Assembly (NCBI GenBank): GCA_964485095.1
Contig: CAZAIB010000015.1
Coordinates: 21,979 to 85,978 of the forward strand
DNA length: 64,000 bases
Source: CAYNWT01 sp964485095
GTDB taxonomy: Bacteria > Planctomycetota > Planctomycetia > Planctomycetales > Planctomycetaceae
Reading direction: 5' to 3'
Numbering within the stretch: position 1 is the stretch's first letter; the number at the start of each line of letters is the position of its first letter. The notes under the pieces were generated by a model. The model searched no databases, was not told the DNA's origin, and saw only the letters and a program-made list of their open reading frames with translations. Below are positions 17,452 to 26,833 of the stretch, piece by piece. Both the position numbers and the translations under genes were made by a program.

Positions 17452-17841
17452 GCGGTGTTTTCCGTGGCTCCCGGCTCTGTGTTCTCTGCCCTAATACACT
17501 GGTGCCGGGCGAGGTTCTTTCAGTGTTCAGGAACTTTTCTGGAACGGATTCGTGTTTCGTTTCTGCATCATCTCAGGATTCACCACCAAAGTTGCCCAGA
17601 GATTCAGGCGAACAAACCCCCACAAACTACGGTTATATATAGGGAACAGCCCGAGTCGCCTTCGCGCGCGAATGCCTGCTCGGACGTAAATCCTAGTGGT
17701 GTAACGAGTTGTGGTCGCTAGTGAGCATTTTCACTCCTTGCGACGCAGGCAAACGCCGTTTAAACTCGATACTTATTGAAGCCGTTGTGAAATCAGCGGT
17801 ATAGAGCCGCAGCGCATCCGTTCGATCGTGGTGAGGACACA
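17452..17841. other. Divergent promoter region between sigma operon and vWA operon
   Basis: About 390 bp with no convincing gene. It contains an AT-rich stretch (GGTTATATATAGG near 17630-17645) that stands out from its surroundings and could be part of a promoter. No hairpin terminator or RNA element was recognised. Confidence 0.45.
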
Positions 17842-19788
17842 GTGAGCACAACCCAGATCGCTCCAAGCCAGGAGTCTCAGCCCCCGGGCGGCGCCTCCGA
17901 TTACGAATCCTCCTGGCTTTCATCTGCATTGGGTGAAATGCCCGCCTGGGCCATCAGCCTTTGCGTGCACCTGATCATCATGCTGGTGCTGGCCAGCTTC
18001 ACGATTGTGGCGCAGCAGGTTCAAGACAAAACGCTGACGACCTACATCGAAGAAGAAGAAATCCGACCGGAAGAATATCAGTTCAACAGCACGGTCGTTG
18101 ATGCCGTTGGCAGTGAAAGCGACACCAACATCGCCGGCCCTTCCATGGCGGCTGCTCAGAATGTCGGAGCCGACAACCATCGTGAACGCCAGGAACGACT
18201 CGAAGAAACAGTCCTGCAACCTGAGATTCCGATTGTCGACACTCTGCCCACACCCAACGAAGCAGACCTGGTAAAGCAGTTCGATGCCATCGGTTCAACC
18301 GAACACACGGGCGGAACTGAAGGCGCGATGGACCGTCTGACAATGGAAATCGCGGCCTCTCTGCGAGAACGCAAGACGCTTGTGGTTTGGTTGTTTGATG
18401 AATCACTTTCCGTGCACAAACGCCGCGAAGAAATCGCTGACCGGTTCGACAACGTTTACCGCCAATTGGGCTTGATGGACGTTGATTCAAAGACCGCGCT
18501 CAAGACAGCCGTCGCCAGCTTCGGTCGCGACTACCACTTGCTTAGTAAGGAACCGACAACCGACGTCGAAGAACTTAGCAAGCAGGTTCGAGACATCCAG
18601 CCTGACAAGAGTGGCGTTGAGAATGTCTTCGGCGCCGTCAGCAGCGTCTACAAGAAATTCCTTCCGTGGCGACGGAAGAAAGGCAACATCCACAACGTCA
18701 TGGTCATTGTTGTGACCGACGAACGCGGCGACGACTACGGTCAGCTGGAAACCATCATTCGCAATATGTCTCGCAACAGCATGCGAGTGTACTGCGTCGG
18801 AAACGCCGCTGTCTTTGGCCGCGAAAAAGGGTTGATTGAACACACTTGGGAGTTCGAAGGCGAACAGATCACTCGCCGCCTGCCCGCCGATCAGGGACCA
18901 GAGACTGTCGCTGCCGAACGACTACAACTCCCGTTTTGGACGGGAGATCGCGGCAACCTTTCGCAGATGTCATCCGGCTACGGTCCATACGCTTTGACTC
19001 GGCTTTGTACCGAAACCGGCGGCATGTACCTGTTGGCCGAAGAAAGCCTGGGGCGAAAATTCGACACAGGAATCATGCGGGACTACACCCCCGACTATCG
19101 ACCAATTTCGATGTACCAGCGACAGCTGGCGTCGAATCTTGCGAAGGGAGCGTTGAACGCGGCCGCCAAGCTGACGCAGGTCGATGACATTCCACGGCCT
19201 CAACGCGTCTTCATGGCCAACAACGACAACGTCCTTCGTCAACAGATCACCGAAGCACAAAAACCGTTGGCCGATCTGGAATACAAACTGCGGCGACTGC
19301 ACACCAGTATTGCTCAGGGCGAAAAACACCGCACCAAACTGGACACACCTCGCTGGCGTGCGAGTTACGACCTGGCGATGGGCCGCGTTCTCGCATTGCT
19401 GGTTCGGGCACATGGATACAACGCTGTCCTGGCCGACATGAAGACATCGCCAAAGACGTTTGAAAAGGAAGGCAGCAATCAGTGGAAGCTGCGACCGTCA
19501 GAGAAAATCCTGGGAGGCCCGGCTGTCCGCAAGCTTCACAAACAGGCGGTTGAATATCTGACACGGGTTGTGGACGAACACCCGGGGACACCATGGGCAC
19601 TGATCGCTGAGGTCGAACTTAGCGAACCAATGGGTTGGGACTGGTACGAAGGCCAAATCAAGATGGCTGCCAACAACATGGCCAACAACCGCCAAAACAG
19701 GCCACAGTTCGCTCCCGAAGAGGAACGCATGAGGCAGGAACAACGCAAGCGTCAACGACGACGCGAAGCGAGTGCTCCGAAACTCTGA
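17842..19788 (+). CDS. Membrane-anchored vWA-domain protein (paralogue 1)
   Basis: A 648-residue protein starting at GTG 17842. A short cytoplasmic N-terminus precedes one transmembrane helix (about 35-57); the rest should be extracytoplasmic. A von Willebrand A domain begins near 180 with the MIDAS motif D-E-S-L-S (Asp186, Ser188, Ser190) after VVWLF, and contains a VIVVTDERGDD strand near 290-298. The C-terminal third is helical with conserved Trp/Arg (WRASYDLAMGR) and ends in a VVDEHPGTPWALIAEVEL motif. The next gene is a paralogue. Such vWA pairs are common in planctomycetes; they probably bind protein ligands in the periplasm in a metal-dependent way, but no function is established. Confidence 0.82.
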   Translation: MSTTQIAPSQESQPPGGASDYESSWLSSALGEMPAWAISLCVHLIIMLVLASFTIVAQQVQDKTLTTYIEEEEIRPEEYQFNSTVVDAVGSESDTNIAGPSMAAAQNVGADNHRERQERLEETVLQPEIPIVDTLPTPNEADLVKQFDAIGSTEHTGGTEGAMDRLTMEIAASLRERKTLVVWLFDESLSVHKRREEIADRFDNVYRQLGLMDVDSKTALKTAVASFGRDYHLLSKEPTTDVEELSKQVRDIQPDKSGVENVFGAVSSVYKKFLPWRRKKGNIHNVMVIVVTDERGDDYGQLETIIRNMSRNSMRVYCVGNAAVFGREKGLIEHTWEFEGEQITRRLPADQGPETVAAERLQLPFWTGDRGNLSQMSSGYGPYALTRLCTETGGMYLLAEESLGRKFDTGIMRDYTPDYRPISMYQRQLASNLAKGALNAAAKLTQVDDIPRPQRVFMANNDNVLRQQITEAQKPLADLEYKLRRLHTSIAQGEKHRTKLDTPRWRASYDLAMGRVLALLVRAHGYNAVLADMKTSPKTFEKEGSNQWKLRPSEKILGGPAVRKLHKQAVEYLTRVVDEHPGTPWALIAEVELSEPMGWDWYEGQIKMAANNMANNRQNRPQFAPEEERMRQEQRKRQRRREASAPKL

Positions 19789-19824
19789 TTTGCACACAGA
19801 ACACGGTTCAGGCGGAACGCCAAT

Positions 19825-21765
19825 ATGGTCTCAGCGCTTCGAAACATACCGGCTTTTGTCGTTTCACTACTGGTCCACGTTCTCATCGTGGTCATCCTGT
19901 TGTTTATTCCCTACGCGCTCGAGAACGCAGCTCCTGAACTCGCGCTGGAAACGATCTTCAACGAAGAACGTGACGCCGTCGAATACGACCAGCAACTAAC
20001 CGAAGAGACCGAAGTTTCTGAGAACCTAAGCTTCACCGCCGGTGGTACGGTTTCGACCAGTCTCGGCGCGAACAGCCAACCTGTGGCAGCGCAGGTCAAG
20101 GTGACCGAATCGACGGCTCTCAAAGAACCGAACCTCAACCCATCGCTGAACGACATTTCGATTCCCAGCGAATCCAACATCATCAAAGAACTGGGTGATG
20201 GTCAGGTTGCCGGCGAGACCGGCGCGATGGTCGAAGGTTACGGAGCAGCAATGCACCGACTGTCCGCTGAGATCATGCGGATGATGCACGAGAAGAAGAC
20301 TGTCGTCATTTGGCTGTTCGACGAATCGGAGAGCATGAAGGACGACCAAAAAGAGATCCGCGACAACTTCCACAAAATCTATGCCGAACTGGGTATTGCT
20401 CAGGAACAGCAGGACGCCAAACAAAAAGGCCGCAAACGCCGCGGGCCCGAAGCGCTACAGACTGTGATCTGTAGCTACGGAGCGAACATCGTTGAGCGGA
20501 CCCCAAAACCAACTGCCAACCTGGACCAGATTCGCGCCGCAATCGATGCCATTCCAATCGATGCCTCCGGTGCCGAAAACATGTGTTCGGCCATCGCACA
20601 GATTTGCAACAAGTACGGTTCGTTCTCACGGAACCGCAAACTGGCGATCGTGGTCGTAACTGACGAATCGGGCGACGACGGCCGGCAGATTGATGTTGCG
20701 ATTCAGGGAGCTCGCAAAGCGAAGGCCCCCGTCTATGTGTTAGGCCGCGAATCGATCTTTGGTTATCCGCACACGCGACAGGATTGGACTCACAAGGAAA
20801 CGGGTCTGGTCTTCCAGTTGAAGATTCGTCGAGGACCAGAAACGGCGTTCCCCGAATGCCTCCAGTGGGATGGAATCCACGAACGCTGGGACGCCTACGG
20901 CGCCGGCTTTGGACCGTACGAACAGGTTCGTCTGGCTCGAGACACAGGCGGGATTTTCTTCCAGTTGCCTGGAGCCGAAGCAGACATGACAAGAACGGGC
21001 GCTAACGACAAGCGCAAGTTTGACGCGCTGGCAATGAAAATCTACCAGCCGTTGCTGTTACCTCGTCGAACCTACAAAAGTGAAAGAGACACTCGGCCGT
21101 TTCGCAACACGCTGTTCCGGGTGATTAGCCGGCTGAATCCGACCGAAAACAAACTGCTGTTCGACAACCACGATCCCGAACTCAACCTGAAGCGTTGGAA
21201 CTTCCCAATCGCTGCAGCCGATTTCCGGTCTGAAGCGGCTCGAGAAGCGGTCAAAGCCGGCAAGGCGATGTTGCTGGTCAACGAAGGCTTGAGCTTACTG
21301 GAAGGTGTCGAAGACCAACGGGCCGTCGAAGAATCGCAACGCTGGCGCGCCGGCTACGACCTGGCCTATGCACAGCTTCGGCTGTTCCGGATTCGGTTGT
21401 ACCAGTACTTGTTGGCAATGGACGAACACGCCAGCAGCGGCCGCGTGCCCAAGCGCAAGAAGAGCAATGTTTGGAACCTTCACAACGTGAAGAGGTCAAT
21501 TGTTCCTGACGCCGACCAATACTCGCGCATCAAGAACACGTTCGGTTTGAAGCTAAGCCGCGAGGATTACCTCGCGATGGTCAAAGAGGAAGAGCAGCAG
21601 TCTGAGGAGCTCTTGAAGCAGGTCATTAAATCGCACCCGGGAACACCATGGGCACGCCGAGCTCAGTACGAATTGCGCCTCGGATTTGGCCACTCAGTCC
21701 GCGAAGGCTACCGCGACCCCCGCTACGACACCATGCGAGCTCAAATCAAGACCCCGAATCTGTAA
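19825..21765 (+). CDS. Membrane-anchored vWA-domain protein (paralogue 2)
   Basis: A 646-residue paralogue of the preceding gene, 36 bp downstream. The N-terminal helix starts almost at once (about 8-32). The MIDAS motif reads D-E-S-E-S (Asp166, Ser168, Ser170) after TVVIWLF, followed by IVVVTDESGDDG. The C-terminal region again shows WRAGYDLAYAQ and an HPGTPWARRAQYELRLG motif, shared with paralogue 1. Compared with paralogue 1 it has a short N-terminus and a different central segment. Tandem duplication followed by divergence suggests a heteromeric pair; this is inferred. Confidence 0.82.
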   Translation: MVSALRNIPAFVVSLLVHVLIVVILLFIPYALENAAPELALETIFNEERDAVEYDQQLTEETEVSENLSFTAGGTVSTSLGANSQPVAAQVKVTESTALKEPNLNPSLNDISIPSESNIIKELGDGQVAGETGAMVEGYGAAMHRLSAEIMRMMHEKKTVVIWLFDESESMKDDQKEIRDNFHKIYAELGIAQEQQDAKQKGRKRRGPEALQTVICSYGANIVERTPKPTANLDQIRAAIDAIPIDASGAENMCSAIAQICNKYGSFSRNRKLAIVVVTDESGDDGRQIDVAIQGARKAKAPVYVLGRESIFGYPHTRQDWTHKETGLVFQLKIRRGPETAFPECLQWDGIHERWDAYGAGFGPYEQVRLARDTGGIFFQLPGAEADMTRTGANDKRKFDALAMKIYQPLLLPRRTYKSERDTRPFRNTLFRVISRLNPTENKLLFDNHDPELNLKRWNFPIAAADFRSEAAREAVKAGKAMLLVNEGLSLLEGVEDQRAVEESQRWRAGYDLAYAQLRLFRIRLYQYLLAMDEHASSGRVPKRKKSNVWNLHNVKRSIVPDADQYSRIKNTFGLKLSREDYLAMVKEEEQQSEELLKQVIKSHPGTPWARRAQYELRLGFGHSVREGYRDPRYDTMRAQIKTPNL

Positions 21766-21807
21766 GCGTGTGGCTGTCTGGAGATGGCGGCAGCACCGCC
21801 CGACCTC

Positions 21808-22012
21808 GTGAGCGATTTGGGCGCTAGCCCTCGGCGGAATTGCTCAGAACCGAACTATCGCCCACTAACGTTTCAACCTCCAGGACCGGCAATCACTGAC
21901 GCCACGAAGTGGTGAAAAATGCGGACATGTTTCCAACACGGCCGTTGCGTGTAAACCGGTAGTGCCATGTTGTAGATCTGATCCGCCGAGGGCTAGCGCC
22001 CAAATCGCTCAC
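21808..22012. repeat. Perfect 31-bp inverted-repeat pair (palindromic element family)
   Basis: The 31 bases at 21808-21838 (GTGAGCG...GGGCGCTAGCCC...) recur as a perfect inverted copy at 21982-22012, with a 143-bp spacer. The arm shares its core GGGCGCTAGCCC with inverted arms embedded in uvrA (54448-54521 and 56311-56337). The element fills nearly the whole gap between the convergent vWA and oxidase genes, so the pair may also end transcription. A shorter hairpin GGCGG-CAGCA-CCGCC lies just upstream near 21787-21801. Confidence 0.9.
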
Positions 22013-22016
22013 GAAA

Positions 22017-23141
22017 TCATGAAGTTTGGCCCCGGTTCAACCGCAGGAACTCAATAGGCAGATCTGATTCACCTTGCATCGCCAGGTCAGCAAGCGCCCG
22101 ACCAATGACTGGGGTGAACTTGAACCCGTGCCCGGAAAAGCCAGCCGCGATGGTAACGTTCCCGTGCCCCGGATGTTGATCGACAATAAAGTGACCGTCT
22201 TGCGACATTGTGTACATGCAAACGCTGTGGTTCGATGCCACCGGTTCCACGCCGATCAGTGACTCAGTGACGAAGCTGGCAATGTCAGCATGTTCGCTCG
22301 GCCGTTGTTCGCGCGGCAAGCTGGTGGGATTTTGAACCGGTTCCCCACCACTGTGTTCGGCGACCTTAATGCTGGTGCCATCCAGGCCAGGCAACCCGTA
22401 GAACGACCGCCCCGCCTCCTCGTAATAGAAAATCGGCCAGTCAGCAGCACTGCCTTCCGTTGGGAACCAGAAAGTGGGCTTTCGAATCACACTTAGCGAT
22501 AGACCAAATCCGTCCAGCAATCGTTCGGCCCACGCGCCCGCCGCCACAACCAACCGCGCCGCTGAGTACTCCTGTTTCTCAGTCCTGACCGTGACAGAAT
22601 CACCCGTGGCTTCCCACCCAACGACCCGTTCGCCTGCCCTCACCGTCGCGCCCTGTGAGATGGCTTGTTGGATGTGAGTGCGAACACAATCATCAACGCG
22701 CAAGTAGCCGGCGTTGGCTTCGGAAAGAATCGTGTGGTGTTCGGGGAACCGAATTTGGGCAAACCGGTCCGCGGCGTCCGCATGAGTCAGGTTCTCAATT
22801 CGTACGTCGTGAAGCTTCTGAGCCTTACGGACGCCAGACACCGCTTCGCCGTCGGCCGGACCGGAAAGCACCAGCCCCGTCAGGTTCATCAGGGCCTTAC
22901 CGGATTCTGATTCCAGTTCCTTCCACATGTCATATGTGTGATTCAGCAGCGGCACGTAGTCGGGATGTTCGAAGTACGCTCGACGAATGATCCGAGTCTC
23001 GCCGTGCGAACTGCCAAGACAGTGCGCGATGTCGAATTGGTCGATACCCACCGCGCTGACGCCCCGTTTGGCGAGTTCGTACAGGGTCGAACTGCCAAAG
23101 CCGCCCAACCCAATCACGATGACATCGAAGCTCTCTGCCAT
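22017..23141 (-). CDS. Monomeric sarcosine oxidase / N-methyl amino acid oxidase family
   Basis: A 374-residue FAD enzyme of the MSOX/SolA family, which oxidatively demethylates sarcosine or other N-methyl amino acids, releasing formaldehyde and hydrogen peroxide. Residues 5-20 give the dinucleotide motif VIVIGLGGFGSST, followed by GSSHGETRIIRRAY (a family hallmark). Cys308 in SVCMYTM is in the position of the cysteine that covalently holds FAD in MSOX, followed by AAGFSGHGFKF. Length matches the family (about 390). It lies 13 bp downstream of the PQQ-propeller gene, probably in one transcript. The true substrate (sarcosine, N-methyltryptophan, pipecolate) cannot be decided from sequence. Confidence 0.88.
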   Translation of the reverse strand: MAESFDVIVIGLGGFGSSTLYELAKRGVSAVGIDQFDIAHCLGSSHGETRIIRRAYFEHPDYVPLLNHTYDMWKELESESGKALMNLTGLVLSGPADGEAVSGVRKAQKLHDVRIENLTHADAADRFAQIRFPEHHTILSEANAGYLRVDDCVRTHIQQAISQGATVRAGERVVGWEATGDSVTVRTEKQEYSAARLVVAAGAWAERLLDGFGLSLSVIRKPTFWFPTEGSAADWPIFYYEEAGRSFYGLPGLDGTSIKVAEHSGGEPVQNPTSLPREQRPSEHADIASFVTESLIGVEPVASNHSVCMYTMSQDGHFIVDQHPGHGNVTIAAGFSGHGFKFTPVIGRALADLAMQGESDLPIEFLRLNRGQTS

Positions 23142-23154
23142 GACAGCGACCTAC

Positions 23155-24432
23155 CTACTTTTTGGCCGACAAATCAACGCGAACAATCTCCTTGTCGTTT
23201 CTTGCGAACACGCTTTGCATTGCGAAGGCTGGGTGCGACCAGATGGTCATTCGGCGGTTGACTCTTCTTGTCGGTTCAACCAGTTTCGCTCGACTGACTT
23301 CCTCATAACCTTCACTCGTCAGGTTCGCGATAATCAAATCGCCCTGTTCGTTGTGCAGGAAGTATCGGTCTTCGTGGGGAATGATGAATGCGTTCCACCA
23401 ACGGCCTTCGCCAGTTGCCTTAAGCGTTTCCCAAAGACGTTTACCCGTCTGCGTTTCCAGACCCCGCAACTGCCCGTAACTACACACACCAAAGATGTTG
23501 GAGCCGTTCACAACCGGCGTTGGCATAATAGAGTGCAGCCCGTCTGTCTTAATTTCGTTGTTGCTACTGCCTTTCCATGCCACCTTCGCCGACGTCGCCG
23601 TCACGTCCAGCATCATTGGCCCGTTGTAGAATGCAGTCACGAACAGTTTATTGCCTGCCTGGCGAGGCATTGGAATTGTCAGGCCGGCTTTGATTGGGAA
23701 CGGAACCGTCCATATCTGCTTTCCGTCGTCCGGGTTCAAAGCGGTCACGGCCTGTGGGTGCCAAATGATAAGTTGCCGCGTCCCTTCGAATTCGTAAATG
23801 ACGGGTGGAGCGTAACCGACCATCGGATCATTGAGAGCACGCCATTTTTCTTCGCCGGTTTTCCGATCGAAACTCACAATGAGCGCGTCCTGGCCACCAA
23901 CCAACGTGATTAACTGGTCGCCGTCGATCAACGGCGAAGCAGCCATTCCCCAAATCGGCATCTTGGTTCCGAAGTCTTCGGTGAACTGTTTCTCCCAAAC
24001 GATGTCACCTTTGTCAGCGGAAAAACAAAACATGTCGCCCATCGCGCCAATGGTGTAGACCAGGCCGTCATGAACAACCGGTGTCGCCCGGGGGCCGGCG
24101 TCGTAGCTGACCGTGTACTTGACGGCGTGTTCGTGCTTCCAAATAACAGTACCGGTTTCTGCGTCCAGACACAGGATGCGTTCGTTCCGCTTATCGCGTT
24201 CGCGGTCGGTGATGTAAACGCGACCATCGGCGACTGCGGGGCCTGAGTAGCCGCCGGCAATCGGCGTTGACCATTTCCGCGGCAGCAGGCCGTCTGTTTC
24301 GAACTTCTTAACAATCCCGCTTTCGCGCCAGACGATGTCGCGTTTGGGGCCGCCCCACTGTGGCCAGTCATCGGCGATCGCGGTTCCTGAACAGACCGCA
24401 AGAAGCATGAGAACCAACGTGTTTCGCTGCAT
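23155..24432 (-). CDS. Secreted PQQ-like beta-propeller protein
   Basis: A 425-residue protein with a signal peptide (residues 1-20, ending in G-T-A-I-A-D). The mature part is a series of PQQ-type propeller blades: repeated 'D-A-x-T-G-x-x-x-W' patterns such as LDAETGTVIWKHE, FSADKGDIVWEKQF, FDRKTGEEKWRA and LNPDDGKQIWTVP. It starts WPQWGGPKRD, the typical opening of planctomycete PQQ-propeller proteins. No dehydrogenase catalytic motif is seen, so it is likely a non-enzymatic propeller (scaffold or ligand-binding) in the periplasm. First gene of a two-gene unit with the oxidase. Confidence 0.88.
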   Translation of the reverse strand: MQRNTLVLMLLAVCSGTAIADDWPQWGGPKRDIVWRESGIVKKFETDGLLPRKWSTPIAGGYSGPAVADGRVYITDRERDKRNERILCLDAETGTVIWKHEHAVKYTVSYDAGPRATPVVHDGLVYTIGAMGDMFCFSADKGDIVWEKQFTEDFGTKMPIWGMAASPLIDGDQLITLVGGQDALIVSFDRKTGEEKWRALNDPMVGYAPPVIYEFEGTRQLIIWHPQAVTALNPDDGKQIWTVPFPIKAGLTIPMPRQAGNKLFVTAFYNGPMMLDVTATSAKVAWKGSSNNEIKTDGLHSIMPTPVVNGSNIFGVCSYGQLRGLETQTGKRLWETLKATGEGRWWNAFIIPHEDRYFLHNEQGDLIIANLTSEGYEEVSRAKLVEPTRRVNRRMTIWSHPAFAMQSVFARNDKEIVRVDLSAKK

Positions 24433-24539
24433 GGATTTGTATTTCCAGATTTCTGTCGTGTTTGAATGATCCGCGTTCGGACGCCCCCGTTAATTGAGGT
24501 GTACGACATCAACCTTCCGGAGTACAAGCCACAGACGAA

Positions 24540-25340
24540 ATGAAACAAAACTCCCTATGGAGCCACGCTCAAATGACGCAGCCGTTACTGCCCGCCGATT
24601 GGGCTGTTCCGCAAATCTTCAAGGACCGACTTGGCGACGGACCTGGTCGCCAACGGACGATGGTCGCCGATGGTCACGTCTTGTTGGTACTCCACAAAGC
24701 CCCGGATGTGAGACAGAACACTCGGCACGCGCGAGTCATCTGGCGAGGTCCGGACGGAACCTGGAAGTGCAACGACGGAACCGAAGGCATGGTCGCCCTT
24801 AAGCAGCACCTGGCCGAGTACGACGAAGTGCTGATTTCCCTGGATGCTGCTGAACACGACGCCGCCGGACAACGGCAATACATTCAGGTCCTGACTCGTC
24901 TTGCTCCAGTCCTGCGAGCAGCCCGGCACCTGCATTCGGCTCTGCAAGAAGCTCGCGACGCGTGCAAAACCGAAAAAGCCATCGTCAACGCTCGCGACCA
25001 CGCGTATCGCTTAGAACGAACCATCGAACTACTCATGTCCGACGCGCGAGGCTCGCTGGATTTGGCTCAGCTCGAACAAGCAGAGAAACAGGCGACAAGC
25101 AATGAGTCGATGGCCAAAGCGGCCCATCGCCTGAACATGCTTGCCGCTTTGTTTTTGCCACTTGCCACGCTGTCGGGGATTCTTGGCGTCAGCTTCGATC
25201 ACCCGGGGAAAGACGGCAATACTTTGCTGCCACTATGGAAACCAGAGTACCTCGGGTTTTGGATGATGGTGACCGTTGGATTAGTAGCGGGTCTGGTGAT
25301 CGCCGGCCTTGTCAGTCAGAACAAACGCGGTGAATCTTAG
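24540..25340 (+). CDS. CorA-like membrane protein lacking the GMN motif
   Basis: A 266-residue protein with a soluble N-terminal domain, a long helical section (about 110-205) and two C-terminal transmembrane helices. The first helix, LNMLAALFLPLATLSGILGVSF, closely resembles CorA TM1 but ends in G-V-S where CorA family members have the ion-selecting G-M-N. The loop and second helix (about 237-260) fit the CorA topology, with a basic cytoplasmic end. The missing GMN makes classic Mg2+ transport uncertain; divergent ZntB-like or non-transporting members exist. Start is ambiguous: ATG 24573 has a better-placed GGAG than ATG 24540. Confidence 0.7.
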   Translation: MKQNSLWSHAQMTQPLLPADWAVPQIFKDRLGDGPGRQRTMVADGHVLLVLHKAPDVRQNTRHARVIWRGPDGTWKCNDGTEGMVALKQHLAEYDEVLISLDAAEHDAAGQRQYIQVLTRLAPVLRAARHLHSALQEARDACKTEKAIVNARDHAYRLERTIELLMSDARGSLDLAQLEQAEKQATSNESMAKAAHRLNMLAALFLPLATLSGILGVSFDHPGKDGNTLLPLWKPEYLGFWMMVTVGLVAGLVIAGLVSQNKRGES

Positions 25341-25527
25341 GCGTTGGGACAAGGCCACCGGAGTTCTTAGCGTGACGGCGTACGGGTTCAATCGAAAATG
25401 GATCGGTCAGCAATTGCACCGCCGAAGCGTTGAGGCGAAGGCGAATGAGCCGTAAGCTGGGAACCTGTCGCGGTTCACCAACTTTCACGCGACTCATTTT
25501 GGAACCTACTGCTAAGCCAACGACATC

Positions 25528-26625
25528 ATGACGAATCAACTCCGCTGGGGTTTCCTCAGTGCCGCGGACATCGCGAAGAAAAACTGGCAGGCAGTCGCAA
25601 TGTCGGGCAATGGCCGACTGACCGCAGTCGCGAGTCGCGATAAACAAAAAGCGGAACGCTTCATTCAGGAGTGTTCTGCATCGTGCTACGTCGCTGAAAC
25701 ACCAGAGGCTATTGAAGGCTACGATCAGCTTCTGGCATCGGACAATGTTGATGCGGTCTACATCCCACTGCCGACCGGACTGCGAAAGGAATGGGTCATT
25801 AAGGCGGCTCAGGCGGGCAAGCACGTGATGTGCGAGAAGCCCTGCGCGATCACGGCTGATGATTTGCAGGAAATGATTGCCGCCTGCAATGACAACAGTG
25901 TGCAGTTCATGGATGGTGTCATGTTCATGCACAACAAACGCATGGACCAGATCCGCGCGTGCCTTGATGGCGGCGACATTGGAGACATCCGCCGCATCGC
26001 CACCCAATTCAGCTTCTGCGCGCCGGAGGATTTTCTGGGCGGTAACATTCGGGTGAACAGTGACCTGGAACCGCAAGGTTGCATGGGCGATTTGGGCTGG
26101 TACCAGATTCGGCTCACGTTGTGGGTCATGAAGTACCAAATGCCAACCCACGTGACGGGGCGAGTGCTGGCAGAACACGGTTCGGCGGACAGCGCGAACC
26201 CGGTTCCGACCGAGTTCTCCGGCGAGCTGTTCTTCGATGGCGGCGTTTCAGCCAGCATGTACAACGCGTTCATCAATCAGCATCAGCAGTGGGCCAACAT
26301 CAGTGGTACCGGAGGGAACCTGCACGTTGCCGACTATGTCCTGCCGTATTTTGGCAACGAGCAGTACTTCGATGTGCACAATCCTGAATTTGTCGCAGAA
26401 GGCTGTGTGTTCAATATGGAGCGGCATACTCAGCGGCACGTGACGGCTGAGTTCTCCAATAATGCAGCTGACGCTCAGGAAACGTCGTTGTTCAGGAATT
26501 TCGCCGATCTGGCGCTGAGCGAGAAGCCTGACAATCACTGGCCTGAGATTTCGCTGAAAACACAGCGCGTCATGGACGCCTGCCTTGAGTCGGCTCGTAA
26601 CGGAAGCCAACCGGTCCAGTTGTAA
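25528..26625 (+). CDS. Gfo/Idh/MocA family NAD(P)-dependent oxidoreductase
   Basis: A 365-residue two-domain dehydrogenase. The Rossmann part opens with LRWGFLSAADIAKKN (GxxxAxxIA-like) and contains the active-site motif EKPCA (Lys104) after KHVMC. The C-terminal GFO/IDH/MocA alpha/beta domain contains FMDGVMFMHNKRM, then GDLGWYQIRL, typical of dihydrodiol-dehydrogenase-like members. It is expected to oxidise a sugar, inositol or sugar-like alcohol in the cytoplasm. Planctomycetes carry many such genes; substrate cannot be assigned. It stands alone; the 186 bp upstream hold no gene. Confidence 0.88.
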   Translation: MTNQLRWGFLSAADIAKKNWQAVAMSGNGRLTAVASRDKQKAERFIQECSASCYVAETPEAIEGYDQLLASDNVDAVYIPLPTGLRKEWVIKAAQAGKHVMCEKPCAITADDLQEMIAACNDNSVQFMDGVMFMHNKRMDQIRACLDGGDIGDIRRIATQFSFCAPEDFLGGNIRVNSDLEPQGCMGDLGWYQIRLTLWVMKYQMPTHVTGRVLAEHGSADSANPVPTEFSGELFFDGGVSASMYNAFINQHQQWANISGTGGNLHVADYVLPYFGNEQYFDVHNPEFVAEGCVFNMERHTQRHVTAEFSNNAADAQETSLFRNFADLALSEKPDNHWPEISLKTQRVMDACLESARNGSQPVQL

Positions 26626-26833
26626 TGCTAAATCGCTAACTCGGCCCAGTCTCCCATATCTTCCCCGTCTGCGCGGTCAGATGCACGTTGACGCTGGCGA
26701 ACCGGCAGATTTATACTCCTCCGCCGCGCCTCAGCGGCTGAGACCTCACACCACCTCTACGTAAGTTCTCACCACTCGCGACGTTCTGTCGCACACCAGA
26801 TTTTCACTCCTTCCTATCCACTTGCTTTCGGAG

